A stretch of 12,315 bases of DNA. Origin: an uncultured bacterium (lineage in GTDB: Bacteria; Planctomycetota; Phycisphaerae; Sedimentisphaerales; Anaerobacaceae). The position numbers and the translations under genes are program-made. The notes beneath the pieces were generated by a model. The model did no database searches. It was not told the DNA's origin and was given only the letters and a program-made list of their open reading frames with translations. The stretch is taken from assembly GCA_913009865.1 (NCBI GenBank), contig CAJVYK010000052.1:1-12315 (forward strand), in the 5' to 3' direction. Shown one piece after another: positions 1-7,195 of the stretch (its first letter is position 1; each line of letters starts with the position of its first letter).

Positions 1-7
1 TATACTC

Positions 8-625
8 TTACCAGGATACGGACTTATTACTTCCCCGTTTGCCGATAATAGTTTCTTTCTGCCAGAATCTCAGCCCGGTTGTTAAATCTGTAATTTTAAG
101 CTGGAAATAGTACTCAACCTGCTGGCGGTTTTTATCATAACGGATGTTTCTTTGAAAAATTTTGCCGGAGATGCTTAGTTCAGGCGCAATCAACTGACGC
201 TTGGCGGGAATAGTATCTTTCTTGAATTCATCTCCCACATCCGAATCTCTTATATCTCTCACCTTATAAATCATTTTATCGCCGGCGCCCTTGCCTCCGA
301 CAGCCGAGGTCATTACGACCTGGCCGCTGTTCATAAGTTCTTCTTCAACTTTAGCCATCAACTGGTCGGTATCGATTCTCTGCATTGTATCATTGACAAT
401 TCGGCCGGTTGTAACAACATACCTTCCACCACCCGGTTTCTTAAGAGCGCCTGAACCGAGCATAGACTGAATCATTCCGCTGGCGGCCTGGTCAAAATCC
501 CGGTAATCCAGAGCCATAACAGGTTTGCCTTCATCATTTACAACGTCGATATTTACAGTTTTCGGGGCACAGCCTGCAAGTAAAATACTGATTAACGTGA
601 CGATTTCTATTGTTCTTGTTTTCAT
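8..625 (-). CDS. lpoB: LpoB-like lipoprotein (penicillin-binding protein activator family)
   Basis: A 205-residue lipoprotein. The N-terminus has a short hydrophobic segment ending in the lipobox LLAGC, with Cys19 as the predicted lipidated residue. The rest resembles the LpoB family: a segment with RIVNDTMQRIDTDQLMAKVE, then a helix ending in LMNSGQ, and a C-terminal beta-rich part. In enterobacteria LpoB is an outer-membrane lipoprotein that reaches through the periplasm to activate the peptidoglycan synthase PBP1b. Whether this organism has such a partner cannot be seen here. The gene follows the YcfL-like gene by 3 bp, and its Shine-Dalgarno GGGAG (632-636, minus) overlaps the end of that gene, so the two are probably translationally coupled. 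The ycfL-lpoB order matches that in enterobacteria. The stop codon lies at the very edge of the window, so the gene is complete. The family call is from memory of the conserved motifs. Confidence 0.8.
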   Translation of the reverse strand: MKTRTIEIVTLISILLAGCAPKTVNIDVVNDEGKPVMALDYRDFDQAASGMIQSMLGSGALKKPGGGRYVVTTGRIVNDTMQRIDTDQLMAKVEEELMNSGQVVMTSAVGGKGAGDKMIYKVRDIRDSDVGDEFKKDTIPAKRQLIAPELSISGKIFQRNIRYDKNRQQVEYYFQLKITDLTTGLRFWQKETIIGKRGSNKSVSW

Positions 626-628
626 AAC

Positions 629-1063
629 TTACTCCCACTTTCTGGTATCCATTCTGAAATTCACAGCTTTCGGTACAGGTGCAACGGCCTTAAGACTAAA
701 TGGTGATTGACCCATAGCTGACCCCGGCAGCCAGACACTTGTTTTGCTTTGAATCAGCAACCCATTTTCATCGAGCCACTCCACCCTGTACCTGAATCGT
801 TTGGTTTTGTATGAGCGGTTGTATCCGTCAACATAAAGTTCGAGAAAACCGGCATCGTTTCTCTTCGTAACGGCCTGCGTAACTTCAATACCGTCCCCTA
901 CCAATGCGCTAAAGGCATGGGTTACCGGCCGGGTTACGATATTATTACCAAGAGTGTCGCTTCCCACCTCTTCCCTTAAGTGAATTCTGGAATCACGCTG
1001 TCCATTACAACCTGCAACTACCGCCACAATAACAAAAAGCAATATATTTGTAATCGTTTTCAT
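629..1063 (-). CDS. YcfL-like lipoprotein (DUF1425)
   Basis: A 144-residue predicted lipoprotein with lipobox VVAGC (Cys19) after a hydrophobic N-terminus. The mature part is small and beta-rich: a central strand pattern around FRYRVEWLDENGLLI followed by a SVWLP segment. This pattern and the position directly before an lpoB-like gene match the YcfL/DUF1425 family, whose function is unknown. A purine-rich Shine-Dalgarno (AGGGG, 1070-1074 on the minus strand) stands 6 nt before the ATG. The gene lies 31 bp after the COG3014-type gene and 3 bp before the lpoB-like gene, so all three lipoproteins are probably one transcript. A role near LpoB in cell-wall assembly is inferred only from gene order. 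Confidence 0.72.
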   Translation of the reverse strand: MKTITNILLFVIVAVVAGCNGQRDSRIHLREEVGSDTLGNNIVTRPVTHAFSALVGDGIEVTQAVTKRNDAGFLELYVDGYNRSYKTKRFRYRVEWLDENGLLIQSKTSVWLPGSAMGQSPFSLKAVAPVPKAVNFRMDTRKWE

Positions 1064-1094
1064 TTTCTACCCCTGTTTAGCGAAAAATATTAAC

Positions 1095-2495
1095 TTAGAA
1101 AGTTATAACCTTATATACCGGTACGGCCTGATTGCTTATTATTCTAACATATACTATTGCATTATTACAATCGGGAATGTCAATGTCAAGCGGGATAGAG
1201 CCTGGAGGAATAATTTTTAATTTGCCGTTTTTCGGCTTTTTGAACCTGGCAACCTGAAAATTTTTCGGCAAAGTCGTCCATATCCTGACATCAGCGGCAG
1301 TTGAGGCATAACTGTACACCGCCATAAACAGAGAGGCCATCGAAGAAGCATTAGAATTTTGCTTCTCAAGAGCATATTGAGCAACGGTTTTTGCCGTTGC
1401 CGATATAATAGCTCTTATTAAAATACCCTTAAAATCTTTGCTGAACTCTGTCTGGATAACCCTGTCCATATCCGAGACCAGGCGGGTCTTATAATCTTTA
1501 CCGTCAGCTTCTGCAACCAGATACGGATAAGCCCTGTCTCTGAATTCCAATTTCGGCAGAGCAATTCCCACATATTTAACTTTATTTGTCGCAACAAATA
1601 ACGGAATATCCAGCCGGAATTCTTTTTTTACAGGCCCCAATCCATTCTCGAATATCAACCAAACTGTATTTTCAAGCCGACCTTTTCCGTCGAGTATCTC
1701 CTCGGTAATACTCAGGTCTTCAGCAATATAGCCGTTGTTTCCAACCATACCATAAGATTCCTTGAGTAAATACACCGCCTTGGAGTAATCGCCGACCAGA
1801 TTAAAATATATACCCGCCAGATAGGTCGCAAAAGGATTGACGAAATCGGGGTAGGCCTCGAACTCATAAAGATTAGGATACTTTTGAGCCAACAGTTCAT
1901 ACGTTTTGGGATTTTCAACATTGGACTTTGAAAATTTGTCCTGCTGCTGTTTTTTTTCTAATTCGGACTTGAGCTTATTTATTTCTTTATTAAATTTTTC
2001 TTTTGCCCGTCTCTGCCTGTCAAGGGCACGATTAAACTCCACCCTCGCCAAGTCCGTCTTTCCTTCAGCCATAAAGTTCAGGGCCTTATATACGTTAATC
2101 ATTACGCCGTCATACTCTTGGCCTTTGTAAGGAACTATATTGTCATTTGCAATCGTAGAGCCGACAGCATCCCCGATTTTGGACTGCTCGTCATAGAACT
2201 TCAGCATGTCCTCAGCTTTATCGAAATACTCTGTACTTTTCCGATAATCCTGGCGGATTCTTTCAACAGTCCCAAGCTGTAATGCCCACAGTAAATCCTC
2301 GCCCTGGGGTTTTTCACGTCCGCTTATTCTTTTCTGGGCAAACAGGGCTGAATTTTCATAATCGCACGCCTTGAAATACCTGTTAAATGCGTTCAACTGC
2401 CCCATAGGTGCATTACAACCGGTTAAAAAGGCCAGCGTTAGCAGGATTAGAATTGCAAATAAAGCAGGATTCCAGCGTTTAACTGCGATCGTCAT
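1095..2495 (-). CDS. COG3014-type lipoprotein with TPR-like helices
   Basis: A 466-residue predicted lipoprotein. Residues 9-24 form the hydrophobic signal, and the lipobox LTGC puts the lipidated cysteine at 27. Residues about 35-250 are helical and TPR-like (for example AEGKTDLARVEFNRALD at 143-159 and the IYFNLVGDYSKAVYLLKES stretch near 229-247). They are interrupted by a highly charged probable coiled coil at about 155-190. The C-terminal half is beta-rich and alternates with an alanine-rich helical stretch. The architecture and the position before ycfL-lpoB fit the uncharacterised COG3014 family, which I recall as a neighbour of LpoB-type lipoproteins. It may be a scaffold for the downstream lipoproteins, but that is a guess. 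The Shine-Dalgarno GGAGAG (2498-2503, minus) supports the ATG at 2495. A 64-bp gap separates it from tatC with no obvious terminator, so read-through from the tatA promoter is likely. Confidence 0.7.
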   Translation of the reverse strand: MTIAVKRWNPALFAILILLTLAFLTGCNAPMGQLNAFNRYFKACDYENSALFAQKRISGREKPQGEDLLWALQLGTVERIRQDYRKSTEYFDKAEDMLKFYDEQSKIGDAVGSTIANDNIVPYKGQEYDGVMINVYKALNFMAEGKTDLARVEFNRALDRQRRAKEKFNKEINKLKSELEKKQQQDKFSKSNVENPKTYELLAQKYPNLYEFEAYPDFVNPFATYLAGIYFNLVGDYSKAVYLLKESYGMVGNNGYIAEDLSITEEILDGKGRLENTVWLIFENGLGPVKKEFRLDIPLFVATNKVKYVGIALPKLEFRDRAYPYLVAEADGKDYKTRLVSDMDRVIQTEFSKDFKGILIRAIISATAKTVAQYALEKQNSNASSMASLFMAVYSYASTAADVRIWTTLPKNFQVARFKKPKNGKLKIIPPGSIPLDIDIPDCNNAIVYVRIISNQAVPVYKVITF

Positions 2496-2559
2496 TACTC
2501 TCCAAATCAGCCCCCAAATTCCATACAGTCAAGCCAATCAGAGACCATTATCGGCTGTT

Positions 2560-3312
2560 TCATGTTCTTTTTCTTCGATTTGCCAGGTGACTTATTAATA
2601 TACCGAACTCGAACAGCAAATACAGCGGCACCGCCAGGGTTACTTGCGAAACCACGTCAGGCGGAGTGGCCATAGCTGCCACTATAAAAACAGCCAGCAG
2701 TACGTATTTTCTCGATTTGCACAGGGCTTTTATTGACACCAGGCCTGTCCTGTTGAGAAAGAAAATCGCTGTGGGGGTTTGAAAGGCCATGCCGAATACC
2801 AGCATAAGGGTGGTTACAAAAGATATGTAGTTCTTGAAAGTAATATTTGAATTGAGACCAATCCAGCGATTGAACTTCACGAGGAAACCTATGGAAAGCG
2901 GCGCTACTACAAAGATGAAGAACAACGCACCGCTGACAAACAGTACCGCTGAGAAAGGAACAGCCAGACGAACGTATTTTTGTTCGTTCGGGTACAGTCC
3001 GGCCGCCACAAACATCCATAAATGATAGAAGACCCATGGCGATGAAATTATCAGGCCGGTGATTAATGCTATTTTTACATAGCTCACAAAACCCTCAGCC
3101 AGGGCAAGAGCCTGCAAAGATTTATTGCCCATGATGGCGACGTATGGTATTTGCAGAAAGGTTATTATATAGCGACTGAATGCTAAGCTGACGATGGTGC
3201 AAATAGCCAGGCCGGCAAGAGCGTAGATTAACCGACTTCGCAATTCATCAAGGTGGTCGCCTAAGCTCATAGTGGAACCAGGCCGGTCTTGTTTCTTATT
3301 GGTATCGCCCAT
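2560..3312 (-). CDS. tatC: Sec-independent protein translocase TatC
   Basis: TatC is the multispanning inner-membrane receptor that binds twin-arginine signal peptides and recruits TatA. This 250-residue protein has the usual length and landmarks: HLDELRSRL near the N-terminus (20-28), the periplasmic loop and LYPNEQKY motif (106-113), FGMAFQTP (173-180), TPPDVVSQ (216-223), six hydrophobic segments, and a basic C-terminus NRRKRT. One position is unusual: the glutamate of the usual FGxxFExP motif is glutamine (Gln178). The start has no convincing Shine-Dalgarno. The 63 bp before it, between tatA and tatC, consist largely of degenerate heptanucleotide repeats. It is probably cotranscribed with tatA. 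Four proteins with twin-arginine motifs are encoded on the other strand within 9 kb. Confidence 0.95.
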   Translation of the reverse strand: MGDTNKKQDRPGSTMSLGDHLDELRSRLIYALAGLAICTIVSLAFSRYIITFLQIPYVAIMGNKSLQALALAEGFVSYVKIALITGLIISSPWVFYHLWMFVAAGLYPNEQKYVRLAVPFSAVLFVSGALFFIFVVAPLSIGFLVKFNRWIGLNSNITFKNYISFVTTLMLVFGMAFQTPTAIFFLNRTGLVSIKALCKSRKYVLLAVFIVAAMATPPDVVSQVTLAVPLYLLFEFGILISHLANRRKRT

Positions 3313-3317
3313 TTCAA

Positions 3318-3345
3318 TTATTAGCGTGCAGCGTACAGTGTATAG
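3318..3345 (-). repeat. Degenerate heptanucleotide array between tatA and tatC, minus orientation
   Basis: Read on the minus strand, this segment falls into four consecutive 7-mers: CTATACA, CTGTACG, CTGCACG and the weakest, CTAATAA. They share the CTATACG consensus of the array at 9001-9035. The array ends five bases before the tatC start codon, where a ribosome binding site would be expected. It faces the plus-oriented array at 3356-3387. Confidence 0.5.
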
Positions 3346-3355
3346 TTTTCCTTTT

Positions 3356-3387
3356 CTATCCGCTATCCGCTATAACTATCCGCTATC
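3356..3387 (+). repeat. Heptanucleotide array CTATCCG overlapping the 3' end of tatA
   Basis: Three copies of CTATCCG (3356-3362, 3363-3369, 3376-3382) are interrupted by a 6-base CTATAA and followed by CTATC, a run of five T and GGGAG. The end of tatA lies inside the array: the last three sense codons (Asp-Ser-Gly) and the TAG stop of tatA are all read from repeat sequence on the opposite strand. The layout, heptamers then CTAT(C) then a T-run then a G-rich motif, parallels the array at 9001-9049. Confidence 0.75.
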
Positions 3388-3648
3388 TTTTTGGGAGTTG
3401 TTTAGCCCGGTGGCGTCCTTGACCTCATTTACTATGTTATCCTTGGCCTTCTTGACGTCATCCAACAATTCATCTTTGGTCTCGTTGGCTTCATGAACGC
3501 CCTTTTTGAATTCGGTCATACTCTTACCTATGTTACGGGCGATTTCCGGCAGCCGTCTGCCGAATATCAGCAGAGCGATAACCGCAATAACAATAAGCTC
3601 AACGGGCCCCGGCGTCCAAAATCCAAGATATCGCATATACTCAGTCAT
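3376..3648 (-). CDS. tatA: Sec-independent protein translocase TatA
   Basis: TatA oligomerises with TatC to let folded proteins cross the inner membrane. This 90-residue protein has the family layout: a single membrane helix (about 14-29, ELIVIAVIALLIFG), the hinge FGRRLPE (29-35), an amphipathic helix ending in MTEFKKG (44-50), and a charged, probably helical tail. The FGxxLPE..R..GKS...FKKG pattern is diagnostic of TatA/E. Nothing in the window looks like a separate TatB, so this may be a bifunctional TatA of a minimal system, although a tatB could lie elsewhere. The Shine-Dalgarno AAGGAG (3655-3660, minus) lies 6 nt before the ATG, and a promoter lies just beyond it. The final residues Asp-Ser-Gly and the stop are encoded by a heptanucleotide repeat array. 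Confidence 0.93.
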   Translation of the reverse strand: MTEYMRYLGFWTPGPVELIVIAVIALLIFGRRLPEIARNIGKSMTEFKKGVHEANETKDELLDDVKKAKDNIVNEVKDATGLNNSQKDSG

Positions 3649-3676
3649 TTCAGTCTCCTTTTTTCTTCATTCAAAT

Positions 3677-3706
3677 ATTATAACACGACCTGAGCCGCCT
3701 CGTCAA
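3677..3706 (-). promoter_or_regulatory. Sigma70-like promoter for tatA and probably tatC plus the lipoprotein genes
   Basis: On the minus strand a -35 box TTGACG (3701-3706) is followed after 18 bp by a perfect -10 box TATAAT (3677-3682). Transcription would start near 3670, giving a leader of about 20 nt that contains the tatA Shine-Dalgarno. The next promoter-like signal is not evident until past lpoB, so it probably serves five genes. A 12-bp perfect palindrome, TTTTAGCTAAAA (3709-3720), lies directly upstream of the -35 box and could bind a regulator. Confidence 0.7.
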
Positions 3707-3732
3707 TATTTTAGCTAAAAGCATCGCCTTTA

Positions 3733-5046
3733 TTATCCCCATTTTACCCGCTCCATCGCCTTTGTCTTCTCGGCAAGATTAAAAATACGTCGGGCGTTTC
3801 CATGCATTACGGGCTCAATCATCTCTAAGGCATTCTCCATGCTCAGCCATTCTTCTTCCACTAATTCCGACAAGGCCGTGGCTATACCTCGTCGGGCTAT
3901 GAGTGCATGTCCTAAAACCGGTTCCACAGGAATATAATCGCCGCCGAATGTTAGAATTTTATTCGCCGGCGCCGTGACGAGGTATTTTTTCAAAAAGTCT
4001 TTAGCAGCGACCGGATTGATAATCCACGCCCAGCACATATCCATATGAGCATTAGTATAGTGTTTAGCGACCGAAACCATTTCCTCATAATAGGGGTAGC
4101 AAATATGCATGAAAACAAAATTAGTTTCCGGTGCCGTCCGGCACAAATCTGTTGCAGAGCAGGGATTGCTGATGAGCCGTGACAGCGGCATCTCATTTCT
4201 GCCGGCATAATATCCCGTATGTAATTTAACAGGCAGGTTAAATTTGGTTGCTTTTTCAACCGCATACCAGAACAAGTGGTCTTCAAGCATTTTTTTCTCT
4301 TTAGATGTGAGGGGTTGCTCATCGAGTCTTTTTTTGAATATCGCTTCTGCTTTTTCAGCCGGCACCTTCTCATAATCAATGTCGCGTCTGTAAGCATTCT
4401 GTGATTTGACAGCCACGGCATATTTACCGTATTTATTAAACCACCAGTCTATCACTCTGTGCCAGTCAGACAGGGAAGAGACTTTAATGCCTGTGGGTTT
4501 ACCGAATTGCTCTAAATCGGGACCTTCAAACATGCCTATAATACTCAAATCCTGCATAAGCAGTGTCGGCATATCGGATTCATTAAAAGGCTTACCTGTC
4601 AGGCAATTGACCATGCAGACTTCTATTTTGGCTAAATCACATAAAATGTGTTTGTAAAAACCGGGGCGGCGGAGTTTTTCATAGCCCGACTGTACTTTTT
4701 TTATTGTTTTCGCCGAAAGTTCCTCAACGTCATAAAGTTGCCTCAACGCAATACGAATTGCCTGTCCGTAGCCCGTATTTTTGATAGCCGGCCAATAAGG
4801 TTCAAGCAGGGCCCATTTGTCTAAAGGAGCAACTTCAGGAGAGTAAAACTCATCCCAGCACTTTTGGGGCATACCTGCTGCGAGCATATCGGAGGCGATG
4901 TAATGGCTCAAAACCATAGTCCAGTCATCGCTCTGCGACCACCAGGAGGGGAAAGTACCGGCAATCCGTTCTTTTTCCTCGAGCAGATGTTCATGCGTAT
5001 CGATAAATGGTGTCTGGAAGACCTTTTGAAATATTTTTTTTCGCAT
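3733..5046 (-). CDS. Amidohydrolase-superfamily metal-dependent hydrolase (uronate isomerase-like fold)
   Basis: A cytoplasmic enzyme of 437 residues with no signal peptide. The expected metal and catalytic ligands of the amidohydrolase superfamily are visible: DTHEHL near the N-terminus (His18, His20), KLHTGYY (His276), VFMHICYP (His314) and FGGDYIP (Asp370). The length and the DTHEHL start resemble the Amidohydro_2 group and glucuronate isomerase relatives, but I cannot name the substrate. I chose the ATG at 5046 rather than the in-frame ATG 15 bases upstream. GAGGA (5055-5059) lies 8 nt before the chosen ATG, whereas the upstream ATG has no such site. The gene is divergent from the DUF6599 operon across a 140-bp gap. 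It is separated from tatA by 84 bp that carry the tatA promoter, so it is probably its own unit. I see no clear promoter of its own. Confidence 0.82.
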   Translation of the reverse strand: MRKKIFQKVFQTPFIDTHEHLLEEKERIAGTFPSWWSQSDDWTMVLSHYIASDMLAAGMPQKCWDEFYSPEVAPLDKWALLEPYWPAIKNTGYGQAIRIALRQLYDVEELSAKTIKKVQSGYEKLRRPGFYKHILCDLAKIEVCMVNCLTGKPFNESDMPTLLMQDLSIIGMFEGPDLEQFGKPTGIKVSSLSDWHRVIDWWFNKYGKYAVAVKSQNAYRRDIDYEKVPAEKAEAIFKKRLDEQPLTSKEKKMLEDHLFWYAVEKATKFNLPVKLHTGYYAGRNEMPLSRLISNPCSATDLCRTAPETNFVFMHICYPYYEEMVSVAKHYTNAHMDMCWAWIINPVAAKDFLKKYLVTAPANKILTFGGDYIPVEPVLGHALIARRGIATALSELVEEEWLSMENALEMIEPVMHGNARRIFNLAEKTKAMERVKWG

Positions 5047-5109
5047 ACCACTTTTCCTCATTATGCGATTTTGAAAGCCTTCGTTTCGCCGGTATCCGTC
5101 AAATATTGA

Positions 5110-5138
5110 TTGACATCAGTCTCAACGAAAACTATAAT
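5110..5138 (+). promoter_or_regulatory. Full-consensus sigma70-type promoter of the DUF6599 operon
   Basis: A TTGACA -35 box (5110-5115) and a TATAAT -10 box (5133-5138) are separated by exactly 17 bp, a perfect match to the consensus. Transcription would start near 5145, about 42 nt before the start codon of the DUF6599 gene, with its Shine-Dalgarno GGAG (5176-5179) in between. It is the strongest promoter match in the window. Confidence 0.8.
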
Positions 5139-5186
5139 CCATCCAGGTTGTATGGTCAAGTAAATCGTTATTATTGGAGTTGGCCA

Positions 5187-6194
5187 ATGGGTTTGATTCA
5201 CGGTCGGGCAAGGCGTCTCGAATCTGCTGTAAGCATTTGCCTGCTATCAATTCTTTTTCTTATCGGCCTTGGTGTATTCATAAAGCAGTTCGATATGGAT
5301 ATGAGCCGATTTGGTATATCGACAGAGTCGGACACAGGCACGATTCGCCAGCCGCCCCTACGCTCTATAGTGCCTGCCGGCTTCGAAGCACTTTCAGAAA
5401 TTACAAGCTACAATCCTGAAAACCTTTACGAAAAAATTGACGGCAAGGCCTCTCTTTATGTCGAATCCGGCTTTAAGGAATTATTTACTCAGCGATTTGT
5501 AAGCACAAGCGACGAAAGTCTGTGGTTCGAGCTTTTTGTTTACGATATGGCCGCTGTTAGAAACGCATTTTCGGTTTACAGTGTGCAAACCAGAGCTGAG
5601 GCCGTGATTTTGCCGGCTTTTGCGTATGCATACAAAACCGGCAATGCCCTGTTTTTTGTCCACGGCAGATATTATATCGAGCTGGTCGGTTCGGCTGAAT
5701 CGGGCGAATTGTTTAAGGCAATGACAGAAGTCGCTCAGAAGATTCAAGCGAATTTAACTGTTGACGATGACAGCCGGATAGCTGAGTTGGCGTTGTTTCC
5801 GCAGGAGGATTTAGTTCCGGGTAGTGTTAAATTATATCTGGCAAACGCCTTTGGCTTTGAAGGTTTGACGGATACTTTTACCGCCCGGTACCAAATTGAT
5901 GACGAAACTATCACAGGATTTATTAGTAAACGTCCCGACCTTCAAGATGCCCAGGCTGTTGCCAAAAGCTATTATAATTTTCTGATTGAAAATGGAGCGG
6001 TTGTAAAGAACACGGCCGGTAAAACTCTGGAAGGCAAAATTGTTGATTTCTATGACACAACCGAAATTGTGTTCGCAACAGGGCCGTTCGTTGCCGGCAT
6101 TCACGAAGCCCAAAGTCAGCAGGCTGCGGAAAAATTGGCAATTATGCTTATTAACAAGCTCAGCAAGGCGGCGAAAGCAGAAAGCAATGACTGA
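5187..6194 (+). CDS. Membrane-anchored DUF6599-family protein
   Basis: A 335-residue protein of unknown function. An N-terminal membrane anchor (about 13-32, preceded by basic residues RARR) puts the rest outside the cytoplasm. Residues from about 65 on match my memory of the DUF6599 family: YNPENLYEKIDGKASLYVESG (75-95), then FELFVYDMAAVRNAFSVYS (114-132), then a FFVHGRYYIEL strand pair. The open frame extends upstream to 5007, but the ATG at 5187 is chosen. It has GGAG 7 nt before it, the consensus promoter lies between 5110 and 5138, and the membrane anchor then falls at the N-terminus. It overlaps the DUF362 gene by 8 bp and leads a three-gene operon ending in a membrane polyferredoxin, so a role in that extracytoplasmic redox module is inferred. 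No catalytic residues can be assigned. Confidence 0.78.
   Translation: MGLIHGRARRLESAVSICLLSILFLIGLGVFIKQFDMDMSRFGISTESDTGTIRQPPLRSIVPAGFEALSEITSYNPENLYEKIDGKASLYVESGFKELFTQRFVSTSDESLWFELFVYDMAAVRNAFSVYSVQTRAEAVILPAFAYAYKTGNALFFVHGRYYIELVGSAESGELFKAMTEVAQKIQANLTVDDDSRIAELALFPQEDLVPGSVKLYLANAFGFEGLTDTFTARYQIDDETITGFISKRPDLQDAQAVAKSYYNFLIENGAVVKNTAGKTLEGKIVDFYDTTEIVFATGPFVAGIHEAQSQQAAEKLAIMLINKLSKAAKAESND
6187..6191 (+). promoter_or_regulatory. Overlapping start/stop that sets the DUF362 start
   Basis: The ATG of the DUF362 gene (6187) lies inside the last codons of the DUF6599 gene, whose TGA is at 6192-6194. There is no strong Shine-Dalgarno, so reinitiation by ribosomes finishing the upstream gene is likely. 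The choice agrees with the twin-arginine motif falling at residues 10-16. Confidence 0.55.
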
Positions 6195-7185
6195 GGAAAA
6201 CGATAGAAATTTCGGGCGAAGGCGGTTTCTGGCACGGGCGGCCAAAGCGGGGATTTCAATTGCCGCTGCGGCAGGAGCTTCGTATCTGCTTTATGACAGC
6301 AAAGGCCCGGGAGCCGGCGGTAAGGCCAAAGAGCTTGTAACACTGCCGGATTTTTCGCTACCGGCCCGGCCCGGCCAGACAATAAGTGTTGTCAAAGGCT
6401 CCGACAGGATAAGGACTCTTAACAAAGCGATAGAATTATTAGGCGGTATAGAAAGATTCATCAGGCCCGGCGAGACGGTTGCGATAAAACCCAACGTCGC
6501 ATTTGCATCCCCGCCGATGTTAGCCGCTACCACCCATCCTGACCTGGTCGCTGAATTGGTTCGCCTGTGCCTCAACAAAGCCAGGGCAAAAAAGGTTATC
6601 GTCACCGACAATCCAATCAATGACCCTGCGAGCTGTTTTGCGCTGAGCGGCATAGGCAAAGCGGCAAGTCAGGCCGGCGCTAAAATCATACTGCCAAAAG
6701 CTCATCTTTTCAGACACACTACGCTGGCGGGAGGAAAACTCATCAAGGATTGGCCTGTTTTCTATGAGCCGTTTGCCGGGGCCGACAAACTGATTGGTAT
6801 CGCACCGGTTAAGGACCATCACAGAAGCGCCGCTTCGATGACGATGAAAAACTTCTATGGCCTTTTGGGCGGACGGCGTAACATTTTTCATCAGGACATT
6901 AACACCATCATCGCCGAGTTGGCTATGATGGTAAGGCCGACTCTGGTAATACTCGACGGTACTGAGGTTATGATGACCAATGGCCCGACGGGCGGCTCGG
7001 TCTCGGATTTAAGACGTGCAAATACTTTGATTGCAAGTACTGATATGGTAGCTGCCGATTCTTATGGCTGCGGCCTGCTGGACCTGAAGGTTACGGACTT
7101 ACCTTATCTTGCAAAAGCTCAAAGTGCCGGCGTGGGAACTACTGATATAGACTCGCTCAAACCAATATTTGCAACGATAAGCTGA
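6187..7185 (+). CDS. Tat-exported DUF362-family protein
   Basis: A 332-residue protein with a classical twin-arginine signal: GRRRFLAR at 10-17, then an alanine-rich hydrophobic stretch to about 35. The mature part matches the DUF362 family: an opening with IRPGETVAIKPNVAF, then VIVTDNPIN, then the polar segment KDHHRSAASMTMKNFYGLLGG and a final STDMVAADSYGCGLL. DUF362 proteins are often found with ferredoxin domains, but this copy has no Fe-S cysteine motif of its own. Its partner may be the polyferredoxin encoded 10 bp downstream. An open frame exists upstream to 6040 inside the previous gene, but only the ATG at 6187 puts the Tat signal at the N-terminus. Function unknown. Export through the TatAC system encoded nearby is likely. 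Confidence 0.85.
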   Translation: MTEENDRNFGRRRFLARAAKAGISIAAAAGASYLLYDSKGPGAGGKAKELVTLPDFSLPARPGQTISVVKGSDRIRTLNKAIELLGGIERFIRPGETVAIKPNVAFASPPMLAATTHPDLVAELVRLCLNKARAKKVIVTDNPINDPASCFALSGIGKAASQAGAKIILPKAHLFRHTTLAGGKLIKDWPVFYEPFAGADKLIGIAPVKDHHRSAASMTMKNFYGLLGGRRNIFHQDINTIIAELAMMVRPTLVILDGTEVMMTNGPTGGSVSDLRRANTLIASTDMVAADSYGCGLLDLKVTDLPYLAKAQSAGVGTTDIDSLKPIFATIS

Positions 7186-7195
7186 AAATGTAATT

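Noticed and set aside
1712..1921. 69-codon minus-strand ORF within the COG3014-type gene, and other overlapping frames across the window
   Set aside because: They overlap longer genes with recognised domains, lack ribosome binding sites and have no recognisable composition of a real protein.
5062..5102. Promoter for the amidohydrolase with -35 TTGACG (5097-5102, minus)
   Set aside because: No -10 box at suitable spacing; the nearest CATAAT is about 31 bp away and too close to the start codon.
5007..5186. Longer DUF6599 start at 5007
   Set aside because: It would begin inside the divergent amidohydrolase gene and bury the membrane anchor. The ATG at 5187 has a proper ribosome binding site and the promoter lies between the two.
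6040..6186. Longer DUF362 frame from 6040
   Set aside because: It would overlap the DUF6599 gene by over 150 bp and displace the Tat signal from the N-terminus.
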